The notes under the pieces: model-generated
Database searches by the model: none
The model's input: the letters and a program-made list of their open reading frames with translations, nothing else
What the model was told of the DNA's origin: nothing
Made by a program: the position numbers and the translations under genes
From: Strongylocentrotus droebachiensis
Taxonomy: Eukaryota; Echinodermata; Echinoidea; Camarodonta; Strongylocentrotidae
NCBI GenBank assembly: GCA_035222895.1
Contig: JAVYIG010002120.1
Span: 206,120 to 270,119 of the forward strand
Reading direction: 5' to 3'
DNA length: 64,000 nucleotides
Shown here: positions 26,001 through 36,059 of the stretch, piece by piece
Numbering within the stretch: the stretch's first letter is position 1
Layout of the letters: the number at the start of each line of letters is the position of its first letter

Positions 26001-27270
26001 CTGTTCTCTATATTAATCCTTGTCTGATTTCGGTTTCCCCACATGATGTACGTATGGAACGTTCGTTCGCAAATCTTTGCATGCACAGCCCGAGTGGTGG
26101 GTAGCATGTTATCTCCCGGCAGTGCTTGTCGCAATAGCTTCTGGAAAGGAATTGTATACTACTGTTAGTGTTAACGGCCACTATTTAGGCCCATTAGTGA
26201 CTATACAAAATATATGCTCTTCCTGGCTATTTGGTAATGTGTCAGTTTGCACCAGAAATGGAGAAACGCGAATTTGTTGAAAATCTTGTGATATCACGAA
26301 CATTTATGAATCACTTGTATGAAATACGCCAGTGACATAGGCCTACATCAGCTTTTCAATAAAACAAAAATAAGTTGTGACATAATAATATTTCTCCAAA
26401 AATGAAGTTTTTAAAGGAAATATCAGGAAATAAAATGAGTGAAAAAAATAAAAATAAAGAAACAATGACGTGAATTTTAAAAAGGGTGAACGGAAACAAC
26501 ATAACAACTAGTGAACTATCTTATAAGTCATACTAAGGTCCGAAAATCTTTCTCCTTGTCTCCGATCTTATCACGAATTTGTCACAGAGTTCATTTATGT
26601 TTACATTGTCCAGGATTGTCTGATGTTGCAGATTGCTACTTTTGCGCTTCGCGCTTAACATTTAGCTCGTTGCTTTTTAACGCTGCGTCTTTGCATCTGG
26701 CGCACTCCATTTCTATGATGCCGTTGATTGAACAAAGTGAATAAATTCATCAATTCCTGATGAAGCCGTATGAACGAGAATTCAATTTATTCTTGTCTCA
26801 TATACGGTTGTCTCATTTACTTCGCATATATGTATGTATTATGAAAATGAGATAACAAAATGTGTATATTGACAGTCATCTTGCGAGTAATAACCATTAC
26901 CTACTCTCATCGGGCTCTCATCATTAATTTCTCTTTTTTTTTTTTTTTTTTTAGGGTGAATTATTGGGGGGATGATTGTACAGGCCATCCCCCACCTGAA
27001 ATATTGGGGGGGGATATATCCCCCTCCCCCCCCCCCCCCCCCATCCCCCCCCCCCCCCCCCCCGGGATCGACATCCATGATATTATGACATCAAATAAAA
27101 TGCGATAAAACGACAATCTGCATTTCAAAGCGACGCATATAAAAAAAAATGACTTTACCTCTAGCACGTCTCTCGGGTGCGTCGTTGGAAGGTTGAATAT
27201 CCAGGGAGTTATTATCACTACTAAAAGCCATCGGTCTTAAAAGTAAGCAGAGCACCAGTATTCCATACAT
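20026..27270 (-). CDS. WSC-domain type I membrane receptor, gene A (complete, 468 aa)
   Basis: Five exons with AG/GT borders: 27270-27159 (MYGILVLCLLLRPMAFSS signal peptide, propeptide ending RRAR), 23973-23695 (WSC), 21985-21926 (stalk, 60 nt), 21421-21322 (transmembrane), 20881-20026 (tail). Lengths sum to 1407 nt, an open frame of 468 codons plus stop. WSC occupies residues 38-130, with DGDYIGCY, NRTECACSC and 11 Cys. The stalk has one more Cys. A helix at about 162-183 (IAAGIGSAVILIILFACL) is followed by basic SRRRRAR. The 285-residue tail repeats VYYS(S/K)R(L/I) at about 359, 384 and 434, has ITIM-like SLYAHL at 409-414, and ends GSYIQIEEN. It is likely a surface receptor or co-receptor signalling by tyrosine phosphorylation; this role is inferred. 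Intron 1 is enlarged by a SINE and a satellite. Paralogs: E, B, C, D. Confidence 0.88.
22640..23400. repeat. TAA/TAG microsatellite in an intron of gene A
   Basis: Long imperfect TAG/TAA/ATT DNA between the WSC and stalk exons. It parallels bases 1-300. Long ORFs on both strands (poly-Ile/Leu or poly-Ser) are artefacts of the repeat. Confidence 0.85.
24835..25040 (+). repeat. SINE-like repeat, intron 1 of gene A
   Basis: Shares GCCAGGGCACTCGCGTCCTT and GTGATGTGCACTGCATGAAG with the copies at 1380-1610 and 44310-44470. The B-box is decayed in this copy. Confidence 0.55.
25195..26040 (+). repeat. Satellite array, ~108-bp unit with GCGCGAAGCGCGG palindrome
   Basis: Seven or so diverged units. 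Each has the hairpin core CCGCGCGAAGCGCGG, AAGCTTTGACGTTTCATTAA, an AGAAAGAAGACGATTC block, and CTTAATCCTTGTCTGAATTC. The array starts after GGGCGTAGCCAGG. The same unit is found at 60115-60380 and, in opposite orientation, at 63130-64000. The array lies within intron 1 of gene A and accounts for part of that intron's large size. Confidence 0.85.
26041..26930. other. Remainder of gene A intron 1
   Basis: No exon recognised. Plus-strand ORFs at 26077-26280 and 26511-26744 have no family features and no splice context I could support. Confidence 0.4.
26931..27064. repeat. Poly-T and poly-C/poly-G low-complexity block
   Basis: A T run, then paired G and C runs (GGGGGG, CCCCCC) 100 bp upstream of the signal-exon donor. 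Proline- or glycine-rich ORFs here are spurious. Confidence 0.8.
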
Positions 27271-27660
27271 CCCTATATAAATCTATATCGAACTTCGTAT
27301 TGTCAGCTGTTCACCTTGTAAAAAACAAAGTTATTTGTATGACGGATTTGTGTGTGTAGTAACCAAAACAGGGAGCCGTTCCTTCTCAAAGTTACATGTT
27401 ACTCAAGTGTGTCAAGGCTCTAAAAACATGGCGATGCAGAAAGATACAACCTTTGTTTCTTAACCAACACGTGATACGAATCAATGCACTTTATTAAAAA
27501 CTGTCATTATATTGATTTCTTATTAGTGCGAAACCACAATTTATCTTCGCTGAGTACCTCACTTCCGACAAGGGTGTAGTGAGTAACGTGTGCTAATTGA
27601 TACTAATATCTCTGAATTCATCCAGTCTACATTTACATACTCTAATATCACTCTTTTACC
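27271..27660 (-). promoter_or_regulatory. Conserved 5' flank of gene A with E-box
   Basis: Aligns with the 5' flanks of E and B. CACGTG at 27468-27473, about 200 bp before the ATG, sits in the shared context CACGTGATACGAATCAA. Confidence 0.5.
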
Positions 27661-30054
27661 GAACATCATTACAGTGAGGAATAGACTCACGGCTTTGTGC
27701 CATTTTGTTTAAGTTTCAAAATGAGTCTGTGCCTGCAGACTAATGACCTTATAGCTTGTCCATTGTTTTTTATTTTGCTAATCATGATACCCAGGTATTC
27801 ACCGTAGCTTAAAAGCAATGCTGAACTGTTCAACTTTCTGCCCTAGCGTACTGTATATTCTACGGCGCCTTCTCACTGTCAACTTATTTATTTTTGTATT
27901 TTGTATTTTTATTTTTTTCTTCATTTTATCGAATGTTGTTAATATGTGATTCTCATGCTTTGCTTGAATAACATTATACAAAAGAAAACAAATTGCTAGC
28001 AGTGTGTAACCCTACACCTAATTCCCACCTCGCAGACAGATGACTCGATGCGAGAACTAACAGTGCAGATGTCACCTGAGAGGGGGTTTTCAGATAGTGC
28101 TTCTCGTAAAGTAAAAGATAGGCGGAGGGGCGGGGGGGGGGGGGGGGCTTTTATCGAAAGGGTGCGTCACTAGTCTTCCACACCAGTCGTTTATAATATA
28201 GTTTAAGGAAAAGCAATTTAAATCGCTTAAATTGAAACTTCTTAAAAATTAAATAAAAATACTGTTAAGTAGTCTTGAAGATCAGATGTTTATAAAAAAT
28301 GTAGTCAATAAATAACATGAAACACAATCAAATAATTTATTCAGAAATTAAAAAATGTCAAATAATGGTGTTTAACTAGTCTTGCATATCAGTCGTTTAT
28401 TTATCAAAAAAACAAAACAAACGTCCATTTCTTTAAATGTATGGAATTAAGATTTTAATTTTAATGTTAACTAGTCTTGCATAATTAACAGTCATTACAA
28501 ATGAAATTACAAATACATATTAGTCGCCCTTTTACTTCTTATATTTCAATCAGACACACGTTTATGCATTCATTAAAGGAAACCGAACCCCAAGTTATAA
28601 CTTTACTTATTCTGAGAGATGTATTATATTATTGCCCATAAATCTACAAGATTCCCCACCAAAGTGTATGAGAGAGGTATAAAGCAAATATAAAGTAAAG
28701 TTTCTCGGCACGACATGGGCATCACCATTTTCTTGATAATGTGACGTACTATGCGAAGTCGTGTATCAAGTAAATGTATTCTAATTTATGGATGCCTCTT
28801 TCCCAGACGTGTGCGGTGATGAAGCATTTCATTCACCTGCTATTATCCTTTGTACTATAATTGCCAGAACGCAAATTGCATAAATACGTTAGTGCTCTTA
28901 TGGGTGAAGGTTTCTCATAAATGAAATAGATTTGTCAACTGCTATAGTGTAGTATTTATAAATGAATTTTGTTACAATAGTGCCCCTATTATTTATTTTT
29001 CACCTAATATAATTTCTATCATCTCAGTTATTTTTTTTATTTATTGAAAAGTAAAGGTTTCGTTATTTATTTAACAATTATATCCAACTAAAGCTTGGTG
29101 CATGATACATGTACAACTTCAACAGGTACGTCACATTTTCAAGAAAATGGCTGCGCCAATATCATGCTGAAAGGCATCACATCTTGCTACAATGTATTCA
29201 TGCCCTTTGATGTACAATATTCCTTACGACATAATTATGATGTATACTTTTGTGATTCAAATACTTCTTTAACTAAATATTTACACTCTTCTCCTTTAAA
29301 GATGAAGTTGAGTTCTGGTCATGCGATTGCATTGTGAAAGAAACGGTGTGGAACCGACCAGAAACGGTTGATCATCTAGCATATAAGAATTTGTGTGTAT
29401 TGCAAGGTTCTGGAATCATCAAAATGATAAGAAATTTGGCCAAGTCTTGGTAAAGTTACAAACACTGTACACAGAAAGATGTTTATGGGACTACACGAAC
29501 ACGTGGCGTAAAAAGCCGGCCCCCCGATTTTTACGATGTTACATGCATATTTAGAATATGAAGGCATTTGGAGAGCCATGCTTTTCAGGGAACATCTCTT
29601 ATCTGATGTTCTTCCACACTTGCATAATAAGAATGAGTAACGCTCACAAATTATTTTTCACCTCTTCCCAGAACTCAACCTTCTCTTTAAACTACCTTTA
29701 CAATATATTATATCCTAGTTAATAGTTACTGCATTTATAAGACATTAAAATGATTATACAAGTTCTAAAATATCAAGATGGAGTACAATTTTGTTCTGTA
29801 TTTAAATATGATTTCCAGAATAAAATACATATTATGATACGGAAAAACAATCGTAGACGAAAACAATCATTGTACATATTATCTTTAACAAAATAGTCTA
29901 TGGTAATGGCGACAGTAAGTGCTCGTTATTGCTGTCTTTAGAACATGTATACCAAAAGTCAGAATAATAAATGGAATAGGCCTAAGACATGTATGTATAT
30001 ATATACAAAGGTGTGTCTCAACCGGCGGGTAAAACATTTATCATCATTAATCTC
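27661..30054. other. Gene-free interval
   Basis: AT-rich DNA with a poly-G run near 28130-28147 and no supported gene. An 80-codon plus-strand ORF (29095-29337) has no recognisable features and is not called. Confidence 0.5.
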
Positions 30055-30612
30055 TTTAAAGGAAAACGGCACGGAGTTGCTTTACTTGTCTTATTTCTAT
30101 TATACAATTTATTTTGGAGCAGATGGATTCAGAATAGAATTTAATTTTTAACGGAACAGAAAAAACATAATTACAAGACATCGTATAGTTGAAATCAAGT
30201 GCATTTAAGCCAAATATCAAGCATAAATATCAAAATCTCGCGAAAATGGTCTAAAACATCAACATGTGTACGGATATAATAGTTAACAACCAAAAACTAC
30301 CAATATCACTACAAGTATTTACAAGTTTTCTTTAAAGGAAAACGGCACGGAGTTGCTTTACTTGTCTTATTTCTATTATACAATTTATTTTGGAGCAGAT
30401 GGATTCAGAATAGAATTTAATTTTTAACGGAACGGAAAAAACAATAATTACAAGACATCGTATAGTTGAAATCAAGTGCATTTAAGCCAAATATCAAGCA
30501 TAAATATCAAAATCTCGCGAAAATGGTCTAAAACATCAACATGTGTACGGATATAATAGTTAACAACCAAAAACTACCAAATCACTACAAGTATTTACAA
30601 GTTTTCTTTTTA
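30055..30612. repeat. Tandem duplication, 276 bp x 2
   Basis: GGAAAACGGCACGGAGTTGC begins at 30061 and 30337. The two units are nearly identical, differing by a few bases, so the duplication is recent. No coding signal. Confidence 0.92.
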
Positions 30613-30910
30613 AACGGACTAAACAAGAAAAATGGGGGAATCAGAAAATGTACCCCATCTATCTCAGGTCAAACAAGAGATGTTAAAATCGAAGCTGTAC
30701 TAATGTATAAAGCATAGAGACCGCCTGCGGCTCGCCCGTCTAAATGTGTCACTTTTTTCATTTTTAATTGGGATCTTAATACAGTCAATTATCGGTACAT
30801 GGGCTAAATCTTGAGAACTCCGAGAAATGAAGGTGCCTTTCTTGGTCATTTAGTTTTATATAATAATGTCAATGTCCTTCAAAGATAATTTCAAAGTTTC
30901 AAGAAATGAA

Positions 30911-31045
30911 TTATTTCTTCGATATTGCGTAGAGTTCATTATTGACCATTTCATGCTCGACCTCTTCGTTGTTTTCAGGATATCGAGGCGTATCCGCCTG
31001 GCTGTGCATGAAAGCAGCCGACCGCGGGAAACTGTCCATGTAAGA
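30911..31045 (-). pseudogene. Displaced C-terminal tail segment of gene B (44 codons, open)
   Basis: The minus-strand frame from 31045 reads SYMDSFPRSAAF, continues acidic and hydrophilic, and ends NNELYAISKK then TAA at 30913-30911. It abuts the left terminus of the 31046-41536 insertion. The right terminus of that insertion interrupts the tail exon of gene B. Composition (acidic, proline-containing, a terminal YxxI motif) suits a receptor tail. I infer that this is the original end of the gene B tail, now cut off. Removing an 8-bp target duplication with the insert would put it in frame with the exon 5' part. Other frames are also open here, so the assignment rests on composition and position. 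Confidence 0.5.
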
Positions 31046-31213
31046 CCGGTGTGACGGCAGATCTTGTTACCTTGGCGGATCGTGTTCTCGGAACAAAATC
31101 TGCCTAGCAGATATCGTGATCAGCAGTGGATATCGTACCCGCTACAACCAAATCTGCCGTTAGTGAACACGGCGGATAATGTGCATTGGCGGATTTTGTT
31201 CCTATATAGCTAC

Positions 31214-31435
31214 AGGCAGTGGCGAACCTGGCATACCGCGTCAGGGGGGGGGGGGGGGGGTTGGGGGGGAGGGTGTTTTTTTTGGGGGGGAGGGTTTTCC
31301 CCCCTCCCACGGTATTTTGATGTTTGCGATCGCGCGATTTCATGCATACCCGTACCTTACTTATGTCTTGTTGATCTGAAAAGTCTTCATAATTCGAAAA
31401 AGATTGTTTTATTGGGAGGGGGGGGGGGGGGGGGG
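31214..31435. repeat. Poly-G-flanked short element
   Basis: Starts GGCAGTGGCGAACCTGG and carries several G runs; another G run ends near 31435. It resembles the GTGGCGGATCTGG terminus at 58706. The glycine/proline ORFs here are spurious. Confidence 0.5.
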
Positions 31436-31849
31436 TTAGGGTTAGGGGTGTGACACCCAAATTTGCTGCCAACTTTTAAGGGTGCGACGTCATCCAAATT
31501 TGCCGATTAACAAATGCATAGCATCTACTACCCTCCTTCCCTATCCTAAATGTTAATTATTCCATGGTTTAATTAGGCTCTTTATCAAATTAAAAAACAT
31601 TTTGAAGTAATCATTACCCCCTATAATATTGAAACATGCAACTAATTTGTTTCTACACCGTGATCGACCTGAAAACAAATACAAAAAAGTAATTAGCCCC
31701 TTTTTGTATCTGAATCCACATATCAGTGATAAAAAATAATCATGCGAGCGCGAGGCATTACGAACTGATTTTTCCCTCAACAGTGACAGGAACTGGGCTT
31801 ATGAAGCCCTTCAAAATTTCTGTCGGCAAATAATGCGTCACTCTTTTCC

Positions 31850-32110
31850 TCTTTCCTTCCCTACTTCTTTCATTTTTTTTTCTCTCTCTCTCTCTCTCTC
31901 TCCTCCTTTTCTTTCTCTTTTTCTTTCCTTTCTTTCCCTTTTTTCTTCTTTTCTTTCTTTTTCTTTTTCTTTCCTTTCGTTTACTTTTCTCTTTTCTTCT
32001 TTTCTTTCTTTTTCTTTTTCCTTCCTTTCTTTTCCCTTTTCTCTTTTCTTCTTTTCTTTCTCTTTCTTTTTCGTCGGGGGGGGGGGGGGCAATCCGGCCC
32101 CTTCCCCCCC
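31850..32110. repeat. CT-rich tract ending in poly-G/poly-C
   Basis: About 220 bp of TTTCT/CTCTCT, then a G run and CCCC. Both-strand ORFs (Ser/Phe- or Lys/Glu-rich) follow from the composition. Confidence 0.85.
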
Positions 32111-32773
32111 ATTGTCAGCCCGAAAATCAATCATTTTTTTGTGATTTGTGTACAGAACATATGGAAATATTATTTTTCATTGGTTATTTGGACTTGTTTA
32201 AAGTTTAGGGGTTTGTTTTGGGGTCAAAACAGTTGAACTAGAGTTAAAAATAAAATAAAATAACAAAAACTATGAAATACATGAGTTAAAAAACAAAGAA
32301 ATTATAAAAACAAGAGACAACATAAGAATTAACCTGGTTCTTCCAATTTTTGTGTTGTATTATTATTCCAAATGGTCTAACGAATATGTGTAGTGAAAAA
32401 GAATGCTAAATATATATATAATATTTGATTTATGGGTAAAATTGTGAATTTATGATCTTATTTGCATAAATTACCATAAATATGCAAATGAGTGAATTTT
32501 TCAAGAAATTTAAATTACCATAGTATTCTATACACTTCACTTGACATGACTAACATATTTATTTAAAATAAGTTGTGATGAAGCTATGAGTCAGTCCCCT
32601 CATGCATTCTTAAAAACCTTAATTAAGGTGTTACAATTAAACCATCTTGTGCTCATTATGAAAATCAGGTTAGTAATGATGTTCCAGCCCAAACTGCCAA
32701 ATCTTTAAGAACAACCTAAAAGTATCTGTAGTAAAATTTATTAAAATGATTGGCCCCATCTATTTCTGTACAG

Positions 32774-33207
32774 GTGAACTTGCACGGCAAGCCACATCAA
32801 TGCAGAGGTTTGGACAGGTATTCAGGGAGGATTCAGAGGAAGGAGAGAGAGAAGAAGGAGGGATGGAGCAACAAGAGGAAGGAGAGATGGAGCAACAAGA
32901 GGAAGGAGAGATGGAGCAACAAGAGGAAGGAGAGATGGAGCAACAAGAGGAAGGAGAGATGGAGCAACAAGAGGAAGGAGAGGCGGAGCAACAAGAGGAA
33001 GGAGAGATGGAGCAACAAGAGGAAGGAGAGACAGAGCAACAAGAGGAAGGAGAGACAGAGCAACAAGAGGAAGGAGAGACTGAGCAACAAGAGGAAGGAG
33101 AGACGGAGCAACAAGAGGAAGGAGAGACGGAGCATGATAATGAAAGCACAGAAATCACAGACTCCGAACTATTGAGAATTGATGATGAATATTTATTTAG
33201 TGAATAG
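32774..33207 (+). CDS. Candidate terminal exon encoding EEGEMEQQ repeats
   Basis: After TATTTCTGTACAG, a possible acceptor, an open frame in phase 1 reads GELARQATSMQRFGQVFRED, then about 11 copies of an 8-residue acidic unit EEGE(M/A/T)EQQ from a 24-bp minisatellite, and ends ELLRIDDEYLFSE and TAG. Changes between units fall mostly in one codon (ATG, GCG, ACA, ACT, ACG). The 24-bp unit keeps several frames open, so openness is weak evidence. The non-repetitive ends are the best argument for coding. No upstream exon was identified. It lies inside the 10.5-kb insertion and could be part of that element or a chance ORF. Confidence 0.3.
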
Positions 33208-33239
33208 TTAATCAGGCCTGATAATTACCAGATTTTTGT

Positions 33240-33860
33240 CTCGCCTGCGTAGCAAAAAGCAAGCAAGACATACAGTGTAGGCGCCACTTTTCTGGTGACG
33301 GCGACAGCGTCAACATAAAAAACTTAACCTCAGGTTAAGTTTTTGAAATTTTAGTATAATTTTGAAAGTATAAGTTCTTATTCAATGAAACTTGGATCAA
33401 ATGGTAATCAAGTATCCCCAATCATGTGAGTAGAATTTCAGGTCACAAAGTCAAGGTCAAAGGTCATTTCAGGTCAACAGACTTGGACTATGTTGTGGCA
33501 TCATCATCGAAAACTTAACCTCAGGTTAAGTTTTTGAATTTGAAATATAATTTTGAAAGTATAGGTTCTTATTCAATGATTCTTAGACTAAAGGGTTATC
33601 CAGTATCCCCAATCATTTGATTTGTCTTTTAGGTAACAAAGTCAAGGTCAAATGTAATTTGAGGTCTGCAAACTTAGACTTTGTTGTGGTATATACCTCA
33701 AGATTTTGAATATTTAGCATAATTTCAAGTGTTTGTTCAAATTCCATGAAACTTGTACACAAGGGTTATCAAGTATCACAAATCATATGACGCGAATTCC
33801 AGGTCACAAAGTCCAGGTCAAAGGTCATTTTAATCAGTAGACTTGGATTATGTTTTCACA
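33240..33860 (+). repeat. ~180-bp tandem repeat x 3 with DR1-type AGGTCAAAGGTCA
   Basis: Three diverged units sharing CTTAACCTCAGGTTAAGTTT, TTCAATGAAACTTGGA, ATCAAGTATC and GTCACAAAGTCAAGGTCAAA. Units 1 and 3 contain a perfect AGGTCA-A-AGGTCA. The 5' edge reads GACGGCGACAGCGTCAACAT. I associate this repeat type with echinoderm genomes (from memory). No coding role. Confidence 0.7.
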
Positions 33861-34454
33861 ACTTAATATGAGAATAAATATTTTTTTATTATTTGTTCAT
33901 ATTCCATTAAAGTTATCAATCATGGAACAAATTATAGTAAATAATTTTTCTGATGATTCTTAGCCAATACTCGATTCGAAATGCTGATTGTATTCAGAAG
34001 ATTTTTTTTTTGGGGGGGGGGTGCCCTGCTCATAGGCCACCCTGCCTATAAATAATGTCCCAACCTCAATTTTTCATCATATCGAATTGCGTAATGCAGG
34101 CGAGAGCGTTCCCCTTGCTTAATTTTTTTCCCAGATTTTTTTCTTTCCTTTTCTCCCCCCCCCCCCCCCCGAGTTATATATTATATATCACAACTACATA
34201 TTTTGAGTTTTTCATCGTCGCAGCTCCTAATGTACGGCCGTACCGGGAGCACCAGTAAATTTTTATATTCAATTTTTCTCAAAAGCAGAAGGTGTTTTAG
34301 GGGCTAATTTGTATTGTGCTTATAATACATCCACAGGAGCATCCAAATATTTGAGACTACCAGTTAGTGCCCAGTTAATTCGAATAATGCTTATACATGT
34401 ACCAGCTAATGCTCAATTGTTGTTTTGTTGTAGAATAGTGCCATGATACCACGT

Positions 34455-35010
34455 ACCTTATAATAATAAAAATAATAATATATTCATTTGTAAAGCGCAA
34501 TAACTATGTGGATATATTCTACTGCGCTGTAAGAGCTCCTAAATGCTGTGCTATACATACTATATGAACAAGTGAGTTTTGAGTTTTCAGTCTTGATTTA
34601 AAATTATCTAATGATGGGGCTTTCCTTATTTCTAGAGGTAATCTATTCCATAATCTAGGGGCAGCACAAAGAAATGACCGGTCTCTGAGGGTTACTTTGG
34701 TTTTATATGGGGGCATTTGCAAAAAAAATGTGTCTTGTGTACTACAAAGGTTACGACCATGAGTTTGAGACTTGATTTGCAACAATTCAGTAACGAAACT
34801 AGGAGTTTGACCATTTAGAGCTTTGTAACCTGTCATTAAAATTTTAAATGATTCTCTGGCGAACTGGCAACCAGTGTAGTTCCTTTAGAAGTGGGGTTAT
34901 TTGAGAGATGGGAGGCTGCAAATTAGTCGTGCACTTGTTGTTGTTTTTTGTATTTTGGACCCGCTGCTACTTGGAAATTTGTGAGTCTGGCAATCCATAC
35001 AATAAACTAA
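34455..35010 (-). mobile_element. 3' fragment of a non-LTR (LINE) reverse transcriptase ORF
   Basis: The minus-strand frame 34836-34519 reads GYKALNGQTPSFVTELL, then FLCAAPRLWNRLPLEIRKA and SLDNFKSRLK, the typical C-terminal end of CR1/L2/Rex-like LINE polymerases. Upstream (34837-35000), frameshifted pieces SARLIC, KELHWLPVR and FKIL fit the same region. The 3' end carries an AT microsatellite (TTATTATTTTTATTATTAT), usual for this group. It is 5' truncated and broken by frameshifts and stops, so it is inactive. Confidence 0.85.
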
Positions 35011-35299
35011 TACAGTAATCTAGATAACCTGTGACACATGCTTATACCAGTTAGTGCCTTGACCGTATTGGATTGTACATCATAACTTTTTATCTTTAAT
35101 CAGTCTTTTAGTTTGTAATTGCTAAATCTTTGATCTTTAATCAATTTTGTAGTTTGTAATTGCTAAATCTTTGATCTTTAATCAGTTTTTTAGATTGTAC
35201 TTGCATATTTCTGTTATTTTGATAGCTGGTAGCCAAGGATTTTGAAATTTATAGGTTATAAGTTGATGGCATTATTTGTATTTAATTTGTCAATATACA

Positions 35300-36055
35300 G
35301 TTGTACCATTTAGTGCCCAGTTGGTTGGTATAACATTTATACCATTTAGTGTCCTCTATAAGCGTTAAAACAACTTACAGGTTACTAAATTGGTTCAAAC
35401 GTTATTACAACCTACAGAGCACTAAATGGGGCACTGAGTGGTATAAGCGTTATACCAATCTACAGGGCGATAAATGGTATAGGCGTTATACCAATCTACA
35501 GAGCACTAAATGGTATAACGCTTATACCACTCAGTGCCCTGTAGGTTGGTATAACGCTTATACCATTTAGTGCCCTGTAGATTGGTATAACGCTTATACC
35601 ATTTAGCGCCCTGTAGATTGGTATGACGCTTATACCATTTAGCGCCCTGTAGATTGGTATAACGCTTATACCATTTAGCGCCCTGTAGATTGGTATAACG
35701 CTTATACCATTTAGTGCCCTGTAGATTGGTATAACGCTTATACCATTTAGCGCCCTGTAGATTGGTATAACGCTTATACCACTCAGTGCCCTGTAGGTTG
35801 GTATAACGCTTATACCATTTAGTGCCCTGTAGATTGGTATAACGCTTATACCATTTAGCGCCCTGTAGATTGGTATAACGCTTATACCATTTAGCGCCCT
35901 GTAGATTGGTATAACGCTTATACCATTTAGCGCCCTGTAGATTGGTATAACGCTTATACCATTTAGTGCCCTGTAGATTGGTATAACGCTTATACCACTC
36001 AGTGCCCTGTTGGTTGGTATAACACTTATACCATTTAGTGCTCAGTTGATAGATG
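35300..36055. repeat. 36-bp palindromic minisatellite array with orientation switch
   Basis: The unit is GGTATAACGCTTATACC plus ATTTAGCGCCCTGTAGATT, 36 bp. The first part of each unit is an inverted repeat (GGTATAA-CGC-TTATACC). About 14 units run forward from ~35512 to 36050. To the left (~35362-35515) units run in the opposite direction (ACCAATCTACAGAGCACTAA). Variants TTTAGTG/TTTAGCG and CACTCAGTG recur in blocks, which indicates higher-order copying. Single diverged units occur at 34360, 35045 and 35300. Confidence 0.93.
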
Positions 36056-36059
36056 TAAC

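Noticed and set aside
31104-31472. Gly/Pro-rich ORFs on both strands
   Set aside because: They arise from poly-G runs and a transposon terminus.
32760-33158. Minus-strand Ser/Cys and Leu ORFs across the 24-bp minisatellite
   Set aside because: The unit length is a multiple of three, so several frames stay open by chance; no plausible start or protein features.
35349-35570. ORF with WYNAYT/RYTNLQ repeats
   Set aside because: Translation of the 36-bp non-coding array across its orientation switch.
35362-36050. CRISPR-like array
   Set aside because: Units are contiguous 36-mers with no unique spacers, and the genome is eukaryotic.
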